DNA from: Lutjanus erythropterus
Lineage: Eukaryota > Chordata > Actinopteri > Lutjaniformes > Lutjanidae
Reading direction: 5' to 3'
Assembly (NCBI GenBank): GCA_020091685.1
Contig: CM034607.1
Location: 2,238,944 to 2,302,943 of the forward strand
DNA length: 64,000 bases
This document shows positions 18,927 to 29,866 of this stretch, piece after piece. The translations under genes and the position numbers were made by a program. Every line of letters begins with the position of its first letter. The stretch's first letter is position 1. The notes beneath the pieces were generated by a model that was given only the letters and a program-made list of their open reading frames with translations, made no database searches and was not told the DNA's origin.

Positions 18927-19386
18927 TTTTAACACAAGAAGTGCAAAAACTTCACAACTACAAGAAATGCAATAATTAGTCATTTGAATTCAGTTTGAAT
19001 TCAATATAAATTAATTCAGAGATTAATCCATTTATTCTGTTTGAATATCTTAAAAAAACTGAAACAAAGAAACAAAGACAAAAAAACATGACAATGTAAA
19101 TTTTGTAAAGTTAAATAATGTATTCATTAATATGCTTGCATCATATATAATAAACTGACTGCATATCGTTTGAAGGGTAATAATCAGTGATTCCATTCAA
19201 ATTTTAGATGAATCTAGAATTACTCAGAATGAGAAACTAACAAATGTTTTATAAGATTATAAAACATTTAAACATTTATAACAAGAACTGTCACAGAAGA
19301 TAATCATAGCCCTAGAGGAAAAGTTTGGAAACAAGCTGATTTGACACATATATAAGCATATATAAGTATACAAGATGTAATACATA

Positions 19387-19958
19387 CAAGAAGTAACTAC
19401 TTAGAAATACTCAGATTACTGTAATTAAGTCAATTTTTTGGGGTACTTGTGCTTTTGTGAGTAGATTTTCAAGTCTGTACTTTTACTTGTATTTAAGTAT
19501 TCATTTCACTATATAATCTACTTAGTTACTTTCAAAATCATAGTTGAGTACTGAGAATAATTTGAATTACTTTCCAGACCTTTCATCTGAATTTTTGTTG
19601 CCAGTCAGGTGATCTCATCAAAAACAAGCCAATGAAAACAAAGACATACAACTGAAAAACAAAGAAAAAAAAAGAAAGTTAGGGAAAAATAAATTATTAA
19701 TGATTAATCAGTTGTCAGCATTTTTAACTATTGGTTCAGGAAAAAGCACAAAAGTTGCAACTCTAGTTTGCAGAGGTGACTGTGACATCAATGGTTAAAA
19801 GTAACTAATACTCTGGAGTAGTTTTTGAGACAAATACTTTGTACTTTTACTTAAGTATATTTCCAACACCAGTACTTTTACTTGTAATTGAGTAATATTT
19901 TAACAATGTAACAGTACTTGTACTTGAGTACAGATTTGAAGTACTCTTTCCACCACTG
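19387..19958 (-). mobile_element. Non-autonomous hAT-type element with perfect 8-bp target duplication
   Basis: Flanked by AATACATA at 19379-19386 and 19959-19966. The right end reads inward CAGTGGTGGAAAGAG; the left end is a worn version, caagaagtaac. The interior is rich in acttttacttaagtat. It is the same family as 23460-24263 but in the opposite orientation and shorter (572 bp). No transposase is present. Confidence 0.85.
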
Positions 19959-19982
19959 AATACATATAATAATAACCGTTAT

Positions 19983-20265
19983 CAGTGGTTCTCAAACTTT
20001 TTCTGGTCCCCCTTCAAAAGCTGAAGAAAGTTCATGCCCCCCCACCTCACATTTTTAATCAATCATGAACAATAACTGAGGAAACAACTGATAAAGGATT
20101 CAAGTTGAATTTCAGTGAAATAAAGGTTAGCATGAATAATAGCATCAGCAAACTCTTATATTCATTTAACTCTGTTTGACTTTATATTTCGCCCCTGGCC
20201 ATCTGCGCCCCTCCCTGCAGCGGTTCTACATGTGCCCCCCCAGAGGGCCCCAGTTTGAAAACCTG
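19983..20265. mobile_element. Second hAT-type MITE
   Basis: Left end CAGTGGTTCTCAAACTTTTT; the right end reads inward CAGGTTTTCAAACTGGGG. The flanks accgttat and gcctatat agree at 5 of 8 positions, consistent with a worn 8-bp duplication. C-rich blocks (gcccccccacc, tgcgcccctccc) are typical of this MITE type. 283 bp, non-coding. Confidence 0.7.
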
Positions 20266-20700
20266 GCCTATATTAATATAATATTTCAAGCAGGTGTTAG
20301 TGGGTTTTGTTCTGCTTATCTTCTCTGAATCTCCTCTTTTGCTGTATGCAGCTGTGGTGGTTGTTTCAGCTGCTATTTGTTATCTTTGTCATTTTTTTAA
20401 ATTGTGCAAAAGGTAAAACATAAAAGTTTGAAACATTGCTGTTTGTTATTTTGTGCCAAATTTGAGAGCACTATCACAAAATTCAGCGAGTTATAGGCAC
20501 TGAGACAAAAAGTGTTACAACCGTCCCCGGTCCCCCCTACTTCATGTTCCTCAAATTCTCCAATTATTCTCTGAATGGCCAGTATGTTGTTCACAACAGA
20601 ATGGAATCCATCCAAGCAATCTGCACCTTTTATCATATGTTCAAACGAGTCGGGACAGTTGTCAACAGATTTGTACAGTAATCCCTGACACATGGCTGCT

Positions 20701-22450
20701 GATCAACACTGATGAGATGATTCTCAGTGAAACTGTCAGACTCTTCACAACTTCTGAACGCTCTCTCATCATTTGAGCCGTCACTTGCAAAATGATCCAT
20801 TCAATTATCAAAATCTGTCTGGTATATGTGGAATGTTTTTGATGGCACATGAGCTGCCAGGTGACAGTAATGAACCAGGAATCACATGGAGGTCATTCTG
20901 TGGCAGATTTTCTATATATGACCTTACATGACAAGATCGAAGAACACAAGTAAACTCAGTTTGAAACTCATCTATTGTCAGAGCAACTGGATCAAACAGT
21001 GAGGGGAAACAAGGCGAGTAAACTACAGTTTACCCTCCTCTATATGTACCATAACACCCCTGTATGTTACAAGATAAATTTACTGTATCGTGCATATCCT
21101 GTTTCTGTCTACAGTTTTGTACACTGACCTTTACCGACTGAATCTCAAGCTCATACTTGACAGAATCAGCTGAACAAAACTGACATTCTTGCATAGTACA
21201 GTTTTTTCGGCTCATTTTGTGCAGTTGTCATAACTGTTTCACGGAACATCAAAACTCCATTGTACGTTTGCAAAAGGTAGTTACTCATCCAAAACATTTC
21301 ATTCACGCTTCGAAACCTAGTTTTTGTGTCAAAAAACTGCCCAATGTCACCAAAATGAAAAGTTGTTTTGTCCCTGTGTGAGCTTTTTTCATGAGATTGA
21401 AATCTGTGTTTTGTTTGACTTTTTTGTCGACACTGACTGCTCAGTCTAAAAAACTGAAACACAGAGAATGTAAGTTTTGTCAAGCTGTTTTGTATCATGT
21501 GAATTTTTTAGACTCAGATTGCAACAGTGGTAAATACAGAGGTTAAAATTTACTCTCTTCCTCTTCATCAGCCACATTTAAAAGAGGTGATCTACTGAGT
21601 GTACGTGTGTTTTTATTCCCCACTACACCCCGATTACATTTACTGTGAAAAGAATATTCACCTTTGATTTTTCATGTTAAGTCATACATAGAAAACTTAC
21701 AACAAAATGATGTTAGTGTGATTCCTGGTACATTACTGTAACCTGGGAGGTCATTTGCCAGTTGAGTTGACATCACAAACATAATATTTCAAAGAGATTT
21801 ATGGAATATACATGTCTGTCTGACAGGTTTTCATAACTGAGTTGGTCGTTTTGCACGTGACGGCTCAAACTATAATAGAATATTTAGAAGTTGTGAAGAG
21901 TCTGACACTTTCACTGAGAATCAACTCATCAGTGTTGATCAGCGAGTGACTGTTTGTGCATGTAGTTATTGTGAAAATTTCTATAAAACTGTACTTACTC
22001 CTCTGCACACATGTGCCAAGACATGTGCAATTTGCTTGAATGAATGAGAAATTCCACTCTCTTGTGAACAACAAACTAATTCTCATTCTCATTTGAGAAT
22101 TGAGTCAAAGACAATGAGAAAAACTGTAAGTGATCAGTGTCAACAAAAAATAGATTTGTATAGAAGAAACATTTGCAGCTTTGACTATCATGATGAAAAA
22201 AATGTGAACATTTTGAGTAATATGGCTCACATAAAACAACTTTTCATTTTGGTGACATCGACCAGTTTACTGGCACAAAAATTAGGCTGTGAAACGTGAA
22301 TGAAAGTCTTGGGTGAGTTATTACCTTTGGCAAAAATGCAATAAGGCTGCAACTTTCCATGAAAGAGATGTGAAAACTGCACTTCAGAGTTGAGAGAAAG
22401 TTAAGACTTTTTCAAAAAATGAGCCAAATCGATTGAGAAAAACTGTAATG
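20701..22450. repeat. Self-inverted composite repeat, order A+ B- A- B+
   Basis: Segment A at 20701-20940 is matched by its reverse complement at 21664-21940 (shared: gatcaacactgatgag, tgattctcagtgaaa, gtcagactcttcacaact, tttgagccgtcac). Segment B is on the minus strand at 21180-21500 and on the plus strand at about 22100-22450 (shared: aaaacaacttttcatttt, ggtgacat, gtgaatgaaa, aaaatgagcc). The arrangement fits a reversed B-A copy placed inside a sister copy. B on the minus strand keeps a 110-codon open frame; B on the plus strand is broken. I recognise no protein domain. Confidence 0.75.
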
Positions 22451-23110
22451 TTGGCAAATGAATGAAACTTGAGCCCAAGGAGGAGCAGTATTGTTTAAAT
22501 TTGGCGATAACAGTGCAGAATTTCTTTCCTTGCAGACATTTATGGTGTGTAGAGAACTGTGTTGTTGACATGAAAGGTCCCACAAACAGTTGAATAAAGG
22601 ATGAAAAAGTCGGTTTGAGAGAGATGTTCAAACCCTGGAGAGAATGTGTACACAATAATGCATATCACATGAAAACTGGTGTATTCTGTAGACCAATATG
22701 ATGATGTTATTCTGGAATAAAATAATATAAACAACTTCATAAAGGAGGACTGCAGCTCATCAGAATATTTATTTGTTGCAGCTCTTCAGAGCCATCGGTT
22801 GTGTCTGGTATGATAAGATTGGGCTCACCAGAATAACTGTAGAAATTTCAGAGTGTTGCACCATAACAAAGAAATAGGTCAGACAGAACAACAAATACCA
22901 GTGGTCAAACACAGATGGATGAAAAACAAGTGGAAGTGAGTGAACCTGACGTGTCATCAAACGTCCCTCGTCGCTCAAAACTGCCGACGATGAAGTGTTA
23001 CCAATGTGACTAACCTCAGCTTTGTTTACAACCTGTCATGTCATCATGTGACTCCTACTTTTGCTTCATCTGATCTATTTTTAGGGTTGTTATTGTTTTT
23101 GTCTATTATT
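22451..23110. other. No gene seen
   Basis: Short open frames only on both strands, none with a recognisable motif. Confidence 0.4.
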
Positions 23111-23114
23111 TTAC

Positions 23115-23240
23115 CTGTATTTGACCAGGAGGTCCAACTGAATTTGAAAATCTCTTTTTCAAGAGGTAGCAGCCAGTCACAACATATTAAGATGCAACAA
23201 ATACAACATATTAAATAAAAGTCCACAATAAAACAATAGA
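23115..23240 (+). repeat. Decayed dispersed repeat
   Basis: gaccaggaggtccaactgaa, then aaaatctctttttcaagagg, then repeated caacatattaa. This follows a fish repeat I know with the phrase gaccagg..gtcc..ttgag..atctcttttacaag. The full extent is unclear. Confidence 0.4.
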
Positions 23241-23459
23241 TATTTAAACATAGTGGTCTCTCAAGATAAACAAGCACATGTCCATCACCAGATTCTTCAT
23301 GAAACCCTTTAATTCCTGGAATACATGGATTCATTTATACAAGTGTATCCAATTTTAGATCTTTTCATTTTAATGTACCTGAGGTACATTATAAAGCAAC
23401 CACTAGGAGAAAGCTGGTTATTACCAGAGCTAGGAAAGGAAACAGAGGTAGGTTGGAAG

Positions 23460-24263
23460 CAGTGGTGGAAAGAGTGCTGAAAATCTGTACTGAAGTACAA
23501 GTACCGTTACATTACTAAAATATTGCTCAATTACAAATGAAAGTACTGGTGTTAGAGAAATACTTCAGTAAAAGTATCATCATCATCTCAAAAACTACTC
23601 TACTACTACTAGTATCAGTTACTTTTTAACCTTTGATGTTTAATACACTTACTGGCAGACGTTCAAAGAGGTTTCTGTTTCTCCAAACTAGGGTCATACG
23701 TTTTTGTTTAGTTTTCCTCAACTGATAGTTGAAAATGCTAACAATCGATTAATCATTGATAACGTATACAATATAAAGCACATGTTGTTTTTTTAACTTT
23801 TTTTTTCTCATTTTCAATTTTTCGGTTTTGTTTTGTCATTGTTTTTTTTCTCATTTTAAGTTTTAGTTTCCTTTTTCAACAAAGCGAGACAAAACAATGT
23901 TGAATGAGATGCAGTTACTGCCATTTCTAGACTATAGATTAAATCTTCATGGCTACAGTTTAAATTGGTTAAAGTCTCTATTTAAGTGATTATTAATCAT
24001 TAACATCCGTACTCAAGTTTCAGTTTTTTGCCCATATGTCCTGGTTTTCATTGGTCTCTTTGCGATCTGATCAGTTTATTGGCTACAAAAAACTTGTACT
24101 CAGTACTCATATGATTTGAAAGTATCTAAGTGGGTTACAAGTTGTAATAAATGCCTAAATAGAAGTAAAAGACTAGAAAATCTAATCATAAAAGTACAAG
24201 TACCTAAAAAGGCTATTTAATTACAGTAATTTGAGTATTTGTTATTAGTTACTTTCACCCCTG
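23460..24263 (+). mobile_element. Non-autonomous hAT-type element with perfect 8-bp target duplication
   Basis: Flanked by GTTGGAAG at 23452-23459 and again at 24264-24271. The ends read inward CAGTGGTGGAAAGAG and CAGGGGTGAAAGTAA. 804 bp, no transposase. The interior carries gtactgaagtacaagtac-type phrases and an AT-rich centre. It is the same family as 19387-19958. Confidence 0.9.
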
Positions 24264-24599
24264 GTTGGAAGTTTGCTAAGTATTGCTTTATAGATAACAT
24301 TGAAGTGGTGCTGTGGTTTGCAAATGTTCAAAGATGTCCAACTCTCCAAATCATAATCATAACTGCATAGAATGCAGTGGTGAGTTACATAAAATAAAAT
24401 AAAAGACTGTTGTAAAGGGTGTGCTCAAAACTTGGTAAGAGTGCTTTTTCCTTTTATGCATCCTGGGAGTAACAGGTGGAATGTCATATGTATATTATAT
24501 ATATATTTATTATTTCCCATTTGTTGCTTTTATGTACTGTTTAACACGTGCAATTGTACTTTATGTGAAACTGCTGTGTAGTGTTTTGAAAGGTTAGTT

Positions 24600-25295
24600 T
24601 GAATTTTCCAAAGTCACACAATAACACAAACAAACATGGTCTACATATAACAGCAGTTTTTCATCAGAAAATGCAGCAAAACATATTTTTGACACCTAAA
24701 AAAAATCAATATCAGTTTAAGTGTACACTATATTTAGAATATTTTCACTTTATCTCACTGTTACCTTACCTACCTTGCTATTTTTTTTTTTTTATGTGAA
24801 ACCACTGATGTATCAGCCAAACATCACTGACCTAAAACCAACCAAACTCCCGAGGCAAAATCAGTCATTTTACCTCACAGAAGACCAGAGTTGTTATTAT
24901 GTGTTCTGGTGTTTTAAAATGTGAGTTTGAATTCACCAGAGTTACACGATAAAACAAACTAACAGACAGAGGCAGCAGTAGACCAGCAACTGATTTGCAG
25001 AGAGCGACATTTGGCTTGTGAAAATGGTGGTTTTGTGTCAGGAAAGTGTCTGATAGCAAGGTTAAGTGGTGAAAATACTCTAAATATAGCATACACTTAA
25101 ACTGATACTGATTAAATACATGTTGCTGCTGACCCTGTCCACAGCAGGACATTGTTTAGCTTCCTACACCAGAACTCCTGCTGCTTCTTCAAACTGGAGG
25201 TGTGTCAACTTCTATCAACTGCAGGTAACACACTGACTATGGAGAAGTACCTCATACAAGCACACTTCAAATAAAACTCCAGACTGTTCCTTTAA
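24600..25295. repeat. Dispersed repeat with internal direct and inverted copies
   Basis: An inverted pair lies at about 24703-24766 and 25061-25119 (shared: atcagtttaagtgta, ctatatttaga, tattttcac). A direct pair lies at 24600-24635 and 24927-24965 (gaatt..ccaaagtcacac and gaattcaccagagttacac). The closing phrase aataaaactccagactgt near 25270 is a common repeat end in teleosts. A T14 run lies at about 24780-24793. Confidence 0.55.
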
Positions 25296-25560
25296 CCCCA
25301 GCTGGAAGGCAGAGCAGACTGGTTTTACTGGGCAGGATGATGCTTTTATTTATTGAATGATCTTTAAATAAAAGCAGAACCTCATGACAAAGTCAATTCC
25401 TGCAAACACTTATCACCTCTGCATTGATTTATTAAAAAAGGTTGTTTTCGTCTTGAGAAAGGTCTTTTGGGGATGTTTGTTGTCTTATACTCATCAGGGC
25501 AATAAATTTAAATCTGATCAGCCACCACTGCAGTAAATGTGTGATTAGGTTTAGGCAAAC

Positions 25561-25592
<32 letters not shown>

Positions 25593-26459
25593 TGCCGAAG
25601 GTCAGTGAAAGATTGTGGTGAAAGAAAACAACACTCATGGAAGTCTGGTGGTCTCTGGTGTCCATCTTCATATTTACCATCCAAACATGAGCGCTGTATC
25701 GATTTTTCTCATCTAACTTGACAAGAAAGAGAGTAAGCATATTTCTGAAAATGTCAACATGTCTAAATATTCCATTAACATGACTTCTGCTCCATCAAGA
25801 CCCAAGAGACCTCAGTGGAAAACACATGTACACCAAACTAATAGATTCAATTTCATGACTATTTCATGAAGTGCAATACTTGTTTTGAATATTGATTTGA
25901 ATCCTGCTTTTTCATATATAACATACACATTTTATTAAGTGTAAAATAACACAGAAATCACTGACCACCTTTACTTCCACACACATCCAACACCAGATAT
26001 ATGGAGAATAGAGGCAATTGTTCAAATTAATTTGAAAAGGTAATTAGTTACACATCCAGTTAGGCTACTGTCAAAAGTAATGGAATTACAGTGGTCTTTA
26101 GCAGGAAAAACACAGTCAAGTCTGTATTTTTATAGAACAGGTCTGCAGATTCTGTCTCTGTAGTCTCAGCTCAGGTCAGAGCAGAATCATTGTTTTCCAT
26201 GCTTACTGGTTTCCAGTGTCTGTTCTGGTTTTTCCTCTCTGCAGTGGAAAGCTGTCATATTTCATCCCGCTGTATGCGACAGGACGCTCACCTCTTATCA
26301 AATCAAGCAGAGGTTGTAACCTTTCGTGCGCACACTTGTCAGCAGCTGAAGAGCAGCTGTCGCCTGTGAGAGTCACCGTCACTACCCAGCAGTCAATTCA
26401 GCACCACTGTTTTCTGTTGGGAGCCTTTTTCATCCACAGTGCAGCCACCTCTCAGTCTC

Positions 26460-26460
<1 letters not shown>
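25296..26460. other. No gene seen; one poly(A) run
   Basis: An uninterrupted A28 run is at 25561-25588. The rest gives no supported gene or element. Confidence 0.5.

Positions 26461-26462
<2 letters not shown>

Positions 26463-26496
<34 letters not shown>
26463..26496. repeat. (TG)n microsatellite
   Basis: Seventeen uninterrupted TG units. Confidence 0.98.
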
Positions 26497-26498
<2 letters not shown>

Positions 26499-26909
26499 CT
26501 GTATGACTGAGATTAATTGCTGTGCTGCTGCTGCTGTATTGTGTTCAGATCACCAGAGGCCTGGAGTTCTGCTTCACTGTACCAGCACAGCCCTCTCTGA
26601 CTGGACACAATCACTTTGTGACCACAGTCATTCATTCAGTCTGAAGTCAATCCCAGCATGCTCTGGGTGGAAAGCAGAAAGGTTGGTTTAAGTTTGATTT
26701 TTTTTCACCATTTTTCCAAACCTGGAATTAAAATGTTCTGCCTACAGAATGATCACTTTGACATGTGGAACAAATTGTAGTATAAAGTAAAAGATACACT
26801 GGGTTAAGACTGTTTATTGATTACTGTTGATGTTACATTCGTCCTCCACCACATCATCCAGGGTGGTGGTTACCATCCATGATGCCAGTTCCAGATAAAT
26901 GAGGAGTGT

Positions 26910-27013
26910 TACATCAGGAAGGCACAGGAAAACCTATGCCAAATCAAATACGTGGATCAGAAAATCAGATTTTAATCTTCGCTCTTCACTTTGGCGACCC
27001 CAGAAGAAGAAGA
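26910..27013 (+). repeat. Retroposon tail
   Basis: aaaacctatgccaaatcaaa followed by ggcgaccccagaagaagaag is the closing phrase of a very common fish SINE/LINE tail. The simple-repeat (gaa)n end is intact. Confidence 0.6.
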
Positions 27014-27380
27014 AGAAATTAAATTTTGGAGTGGATCTGAATCACAATCATATATGATCTTTAATTTTCATTAACATTGCTAGATAAGTTAACTGTAACA
27101 CTGGTCACAAGATGAACTGAATTTATCACAAATGTATGAGCCCGTCTACTTTAAAGTGAATGGTGTGCTGCAAGAAGACATACAACAAAAAACATAACAG
27201 CCACTAAATTCAGCAGGTATGTAAGAATGTCTAAAGTACCCCAACTGTTTTTTCCAAGTTGATTTAACCAAAAAATACATCCAGACATATATAATGGTCG
27301 CACGTGCATCATAGAAGACAAGACTGGACCATTGACCTCAGCAGATGTCTGCCTTCTGGTCTGCTTTGGTGTGCAAGGAG

Positions 27381-28313
27381 CAGTGTTGTGCAAGTTCACA
27401 CTTCAGAAGAGCTCAAAGTTCACTTCACAGGAATTACAACTAACTAGTTCACATTCATTGTCATCTGCAAAAACAGAGATAGACTTTTGTGATTTTTGCT
27501 TGGAATGCAGGTGAGGCCAGACATCTTAAAAGAATTTGAACCACATACAGAGGAAAGGGGAACGTATCCGTTTCTCAGATCAAAAATATGAATGTGTATT
27601 TCAAGTAGTCTGTTAGTTATGAAGGTAAATAATAAAGAAGAAGTTACGACTGACCCCAGTCTCCCCTATCTTATCTGAGTTAGTATCTCAAAATCACCAA
27701 ATAAAATAACACAATAAAAGAAATCTTCTGAAAATAATGACTTAGCAAATCATGAGAATGACCTAATATTGTAAAATTATGACTATAGTCATTTTGAGAA
27801 GGTTTCTCATTATTTTGATATATACACTCAATATTTTGAAATACTAAATCATTATTTTAGGATTTCAAGACATCATTTAGACAGTCTCTCATTATAATGA
27901 CTAACATGATCTTCTTTCTTTCATCATGTTGGTAAAAACTTGTTTCCATTGATACAGATGTCTGGAGATGAGTGTATAATCTGGATCTGTCTGTGTGTTT
28001 CTCACTGTTGACAGACTCCAGCCTGTACTGTAGTTCATACACTTCACTGATAAACCACAGAATTGTAGAGAAACACGAAGCTTCATGATCAAAGAAAGTT
28101 TTTAAATCACACTGACACTTCTGTCCATATTCACACTCTCTCCATCTCTGCTGCGATCGCATTTTTTTAAATCAGCTGTTGACGTGAACGCCATTATCTC
28201 TCTCTAAATTCACGTTCATTAACTGCGAACTGATGAGTTCACTTCACTGTTCACCTAAAAGATGAGCACACTTGAGGAGCGCTGCTCATTTAGCATGTTC
28301 ATGCACAACACTG
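27381..28313. mobile_element. hAT-type element with 12-bp terminal repeats
   Basis: Both ends read inward CAGTGTTGTGCA exactly. The flanks gcaaggag (27373-27380) and gctagcag (28314-28321) agree at 6 of 8 positions, as expected for an aged 8-bp duplication. Inside the ends are gttcacttcac-type phrases on both sides. The centre includes gttacgactgaccccagtct near 27645, related to the tail of the elements at 20546 and 51880. No transposase. Confidence 0.75.
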
Positions 28314-29279
28314 GCTAGCAGTGTGATAAAAATTGATTCACCATCAAGCAGCCTCGTCAAGAGGAACCAGAAACCTGGAAGCTGACAGAGAGAGAGAGCA
28401 AGAGACATACAGTAAAACAACTAGGGAAGACCAGTTGTAACAGGCTATAGTTCCTCTGGTGATGCTCTCTCTTGGCAGTCCTGTTAGTGATCTTAGCAAC
28501 ATGGCAGACAGAGGAAGAACCAAAAAATACCTCCAGCAACTCCACAACAGGACGCCTAACTCATTCAGATGAACAACAGTTCCCTGATAAACTTTTTGTT
28601 TGTTAGGTGCTTGTGTGGTCAATGTCAGCCAGCAGTCGGACCATGTTTTAGTTTAGTTTACGGAGGCAGCAGCGACGTCCTGCCTCTTCACCTGCATGAA
28701 ATGCACCCATGAGTGAAAGCCAGTGGCCGGTCTCCTCCTGTCAGGAAAACCGTGGACTCAATGTCCTGAAAGGCAGGAATTTGTGCACCCATAGCAACAC
28801 AATACTTTGGCATGGTCACCGAAAGTGAAACACGCTGTAAAAGTAGCTAAAAAATACGAAATCACCAAAAGATGATTGCATGGACTCAACACCACCTACA
28901 TCTGCACGATGGTCAGAGGCAGAGTCAGGCACAGCCACTTCCTCTTCGTACATAATATGATGCATTTAAAAGAATAGCGTTTTTAAGACACATGCTCAAA
29001 CCGACCACCGTTTCCTCTGAGTTTTTGTCCAAAAAGCTTAAATTAAGTTTTAAAACTGTCATTTTACACAAGGTTACAAAGAACTTTCATTAAGAAATTT
29101 AACCTGCAAGTCACATTTTAATATCTTTTAAATTAATCTCACAAAAGTCAGTTAAATCAAATTAGTAAAAACAAGGGATTTACTGTTTCTTTACCAGGAT
29201 TATATTCTTGTCAGAGTGCAGAAAGCTCTTGAAGTGGCATTTAGAACAGGAGTGACAAAGACATTTTTTCCTCATCATA
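28314..29279. other. No gene seen
   Basis: Open frames on the minus strand at 28344-28622 have no known motif. The region reads like repeat debris. Confidence 0.4.
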
Positions 29280-29500
29280 GGACACTGAATAGGCAATAGC
29301 TTTATCATTACCAGTTTTTGATTATTTTTTAATTAGTAAGTTAATTGTTTAATCAGTGGGAAATGCTCATCACTAATTTACAGAGCCATAAATGTCCAAC
29401 CAAATAATAAGTTTATAACAATGAAAAATAGAGAAAAGCAGAAAATGCTCACATCAGAGAAGCCGGAAGCAGACAATGGCTGTGATTTCCACTTGAAAAA
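29280..29500. repeat. Decayed teleost dispersed repeat
   Basis: taattgtttaatcagtggg and later agagaaaagcagaaaatgct plus cacatcagagaagccgga follow a repeat I know with aatcgattaatc and agaagctggaacca phrases. Boundaries are approximate. Confidence 0.45.
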
Positions 29501-29806
29501 TGAGAAAACATGTTGTATAATAGTAATATTTTACTGATTGAACTGTGGTATCTGACAGTACACAGAGAACATGTGTGGACAGAACTCCATGTTCTGTTTG
29601 ACCTCGCTGCTGATTGAGGGACTATTTTTACTATAAGAGTCTCTGATTATCTCCAGTCTGCGGTTCCAATCAGTGGCTGCTGTGATTAGCTCCTGATTGG
29701 TCAAAATGTTAAAATTGCAGTCCTTGTCATTACCATTGACCACACAAGTAGGCAGTGATTGAATCAGAGGGGTTGTCGGAGTAAATCAGCACTTCTCTGA
29801 GCGTTG

Positions 29807-29866
29807 TCTGAGTGAGCGAGTGAGTGAGTGAGTGAGTGAGCGAGTGAGTTAGTGAGTGAGTGAGTG
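29807..29866. repeat. (GAGT)n microsatellite
   Basis: About fifteen GAGT units with a few CGAG and TTAG interruptions. Confidence 0.9.

Larger units (their letters stand above)
18927..20546 (+). mobile_element. Old element split by two hAT insertions
   Basis: Its first part (18927-about 19330, beginning ttttaacacaagaagtgc) and its last part (about 20380-20546, with atttgagagcactatcac, gagttataggcactgagac and ggtcccccctactt) are collinear with one continuous copy at 51322-51880. The tissue between them is two hAT-type insertions. The start ttaacactagaagtgcc of the sister copy is reminiscent of piggyBac-type ends, but I could not find the matching other end, so the class is open. Confidence 0.65.
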
